Source: Anaerolineaceae bacterium
GTDB lineage: Bacteria; Chloroflexota; Anaerolineae; Anaerolineales; Villigracilaceae
Assembly: GCA_009885445.1 (NCBI GenBank)
Contig: VFKQ01000062.1
Coordinates: 1-5,520 of the forward strand
Direction: 5' to 3'
Length of the DNA stretch: 5,520 nucleotides
Part shown: positions 5,076 through 5,520 of the stretch, piece after piece
Position numbering within the stretch: position 1 is the stretch's first letter
Layout of the letters: each line of letters opens with the position of its first letter
The notes under the pieces: generated by a model
What the model was told of the DNA's origin: nothing
Seen by the model: the letters and a program-made list of their open reading frames with translations, nothing else
Database searches by the model: none
Made by a program: the position numbers and the translations under genes

Positions 5076-5520
5076 GTGAATTTACACCACCCCTCAGGCA
5101 AAGAGATTCGGCTGACCAGTTTATCGAAGTGCGCGGGTTGAGCGTCTAAATTAAATGCTGAAACGCTGACGCAGGTTCTGCGCCCGGTACGCGATCTTTT
5201 TAACTCGAGCGATTATCCCGACTTGCTGGTGGGACTCGACGGCCCCGACGACGCGGCGGTTTGGCGTCTTGATTCAGCTCGCGGGTTGGTGGTGACTACA
5301 GACTTCTTCACGCCAGTGGTAGATGACGCTTACGATTACGGCGCGATTGCGGCGGCCAACAGCCTATCGGACATTTACGCGATGGGCGGGCGTCCATTTT
5401 TGGCATTGAATATTGCCGCCCTGCCCGAGAGTCTGCCGGTTGAAATCTCTGCAAATATTTTACGAGGCGGCGCGGAGAAGGCGCGCGAGGCGGGCGTGGT
5501 CATCGCCGGCGGGCACACCG
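5076..5520 (+). CDS. selD: Selenide, water dikinase (selenophosphate synthetase), predicted selenoprotein with in-frame TGA; 3' end beyond window
   Basis: Makes selenophosphate from selenide and ATP, the selenium donor for selenocysteine (and selenouridine) synthesis. About 148 N-terminal codons are visible. GTG 5076 opens MNLHHPSGKEIRLTSLSK, followed by C-A-G, then TGA at 5139-5141 (residue 22), then ASKLNAETLTQVLRPVRD. Aligned to E. coli SelD (IRLTQYSHGAGCGCKI), the TGA falls on catalytic Cys17 and Lys25 on the essential Lys20; the second E. coli cysteine (Cys19) is Ser24 here. Further motifs are LLVGLDGPDDAAV (ATP/Mg-binding Asp58/Asp59), VVTTDFFTPVVDD, AANSLSDIYAMGGRP and AGGHT, all in register with SelD. 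The frame has no other stop from 5076 to 5520. Cys/Sec exchange at this site is known for SelD in other organisms, so Sec insertion is the simplest reading. A pseudogene or sequencing error is possible but less likely given the site and the SECIS-like hairpin. Read as a stop, the TGA would leave a 21-residue peptide. Confidence 0.9.
5139..5183 (+). promoter_or_regulatory. UGA codon and candidate bacterial SECIS element in selD
   Basis: After the UGA (5139-5141), CGCAG (5170-5174) pairs with CUGCG (5178-5182) around GUU; opening the last pair gives loop GGUUC on stem CGCA/UGCG. The core GCAGGUUCUGC differs from the apical GCAGGUCUGC of the E. coli fdhF SECIS, as I remember it, by one inserted U. 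The loop starts with G, as SelB-binding loops do, and lies about 32 nt after the UGA, within the range I recall for bacterial SECIS elements (about 16-37 nt). Upstream, AGCGU (5141-5145) can pair with ACGCU (5163-5167) to form a second helix next to it. The fold is read by eye, without an energy calculation. Confidence 0.6.

Noticed and set aside
5139..5141. TGA as a genuine stop, with selD starting at a downstream in-frame codon (for example the GTG at 5229)
   Set aside because: That would remove the catalytic Cys/Sec and Lys residues, while the codons before the TGA match SelD and carry a GGAGG ribosome binding site.
1..5520. CRISPR array, tRNA or rRNA genes, or transposase genes
   Set aside because: No regularly spaced repeats, no tRNA-like cloverleaf with TTCGAAT-type arm, no rRNA-like sequence and no transposase motif were seen; the repeats present are short and irregular.

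Overview
The window is a stretch of bacterial chromosome with mixed to high GC, dense genes and short AT-richer spacers holding inverted and direct repeats. A secreted protein with tandem FPETGH/FG-type repeats, together with spacer repeats built from 'acgattt', 'aaacacgaaggg' and 'cagttttcagt' words, recalls environmental Chloroflexota (Anaerolineae-like) genomes. That assignment rests on recalled family resemblance, not on a search.

Layout: (1) nt 3-926 (+) is the C-terminal three quarters of a WecC-type UDP-N-acetyl-D-mannosaminuronate dehydrogenase, cut by the window edge. (2) nt ~949-2112 (+) is WecB, the non-hydrolysing UDP-GlcNAc 2-epimerase. The two enzymes catalyse consecutive steps UDP-GlcNAc -> UDP-ManNAc -> UDP-ManNAcA for a surface polysaccharide, and the junction between them is built from a repeat element. 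(3) nt 2113-2265 is a spacer with an imperfect inverted repeat framed by 10-bp direct repeats, and a TATAAT box at its end. (4) nt 2266-3213 (+) is an exported protein with two FPETGH-type repeats and an Ig-like C-terminal domain. (5) nt 3210-3887 (-) is a PyrK-like Fe-S flavoprotein subunit. Its stop codon overlaps that of the preceding gene in a shared TTAA. (6) nt 3973-4989 (+) is a membrane-anchored SPFH/prohibitin-like protein with a good promoter and Shine-Dalgarno sequence. (7) nt 4990-5075 carries a 13-bp tandem repeat and a hairpin that may be a terminator. (8) nt 5076 to the window end (+) is the N-terminal part of selenide, water dikinase (SelD), which holds an in-frame TGA.

The most notable result is the last gene. 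Its reading frame runs from a GTG with a GGAGG ribosome binding site, through one TGA at 5139-5141, to the window end. The TGA falls exactly where E. coli SelD has catalytic Cys17, followed by the conserved Lys, and 29 nt downstream lies a small hairpin that closely resembles the apical part of the E. coli fdhF SECIS. SelD here therefore looks like a selenoprotein that would need its own product to be made. Conventional ORF calling misses or truncates it.

A second theme is start-site architecture. Two genes (the exported protein and the PyrK-like gene) lack a Shine-Dalgarno sequence and have a -10-like hexamer exactly 6 nt before the start codon, as expected for leaderless mRNAs, whereas the SPFH and selD genes have clear GGAGG sites.
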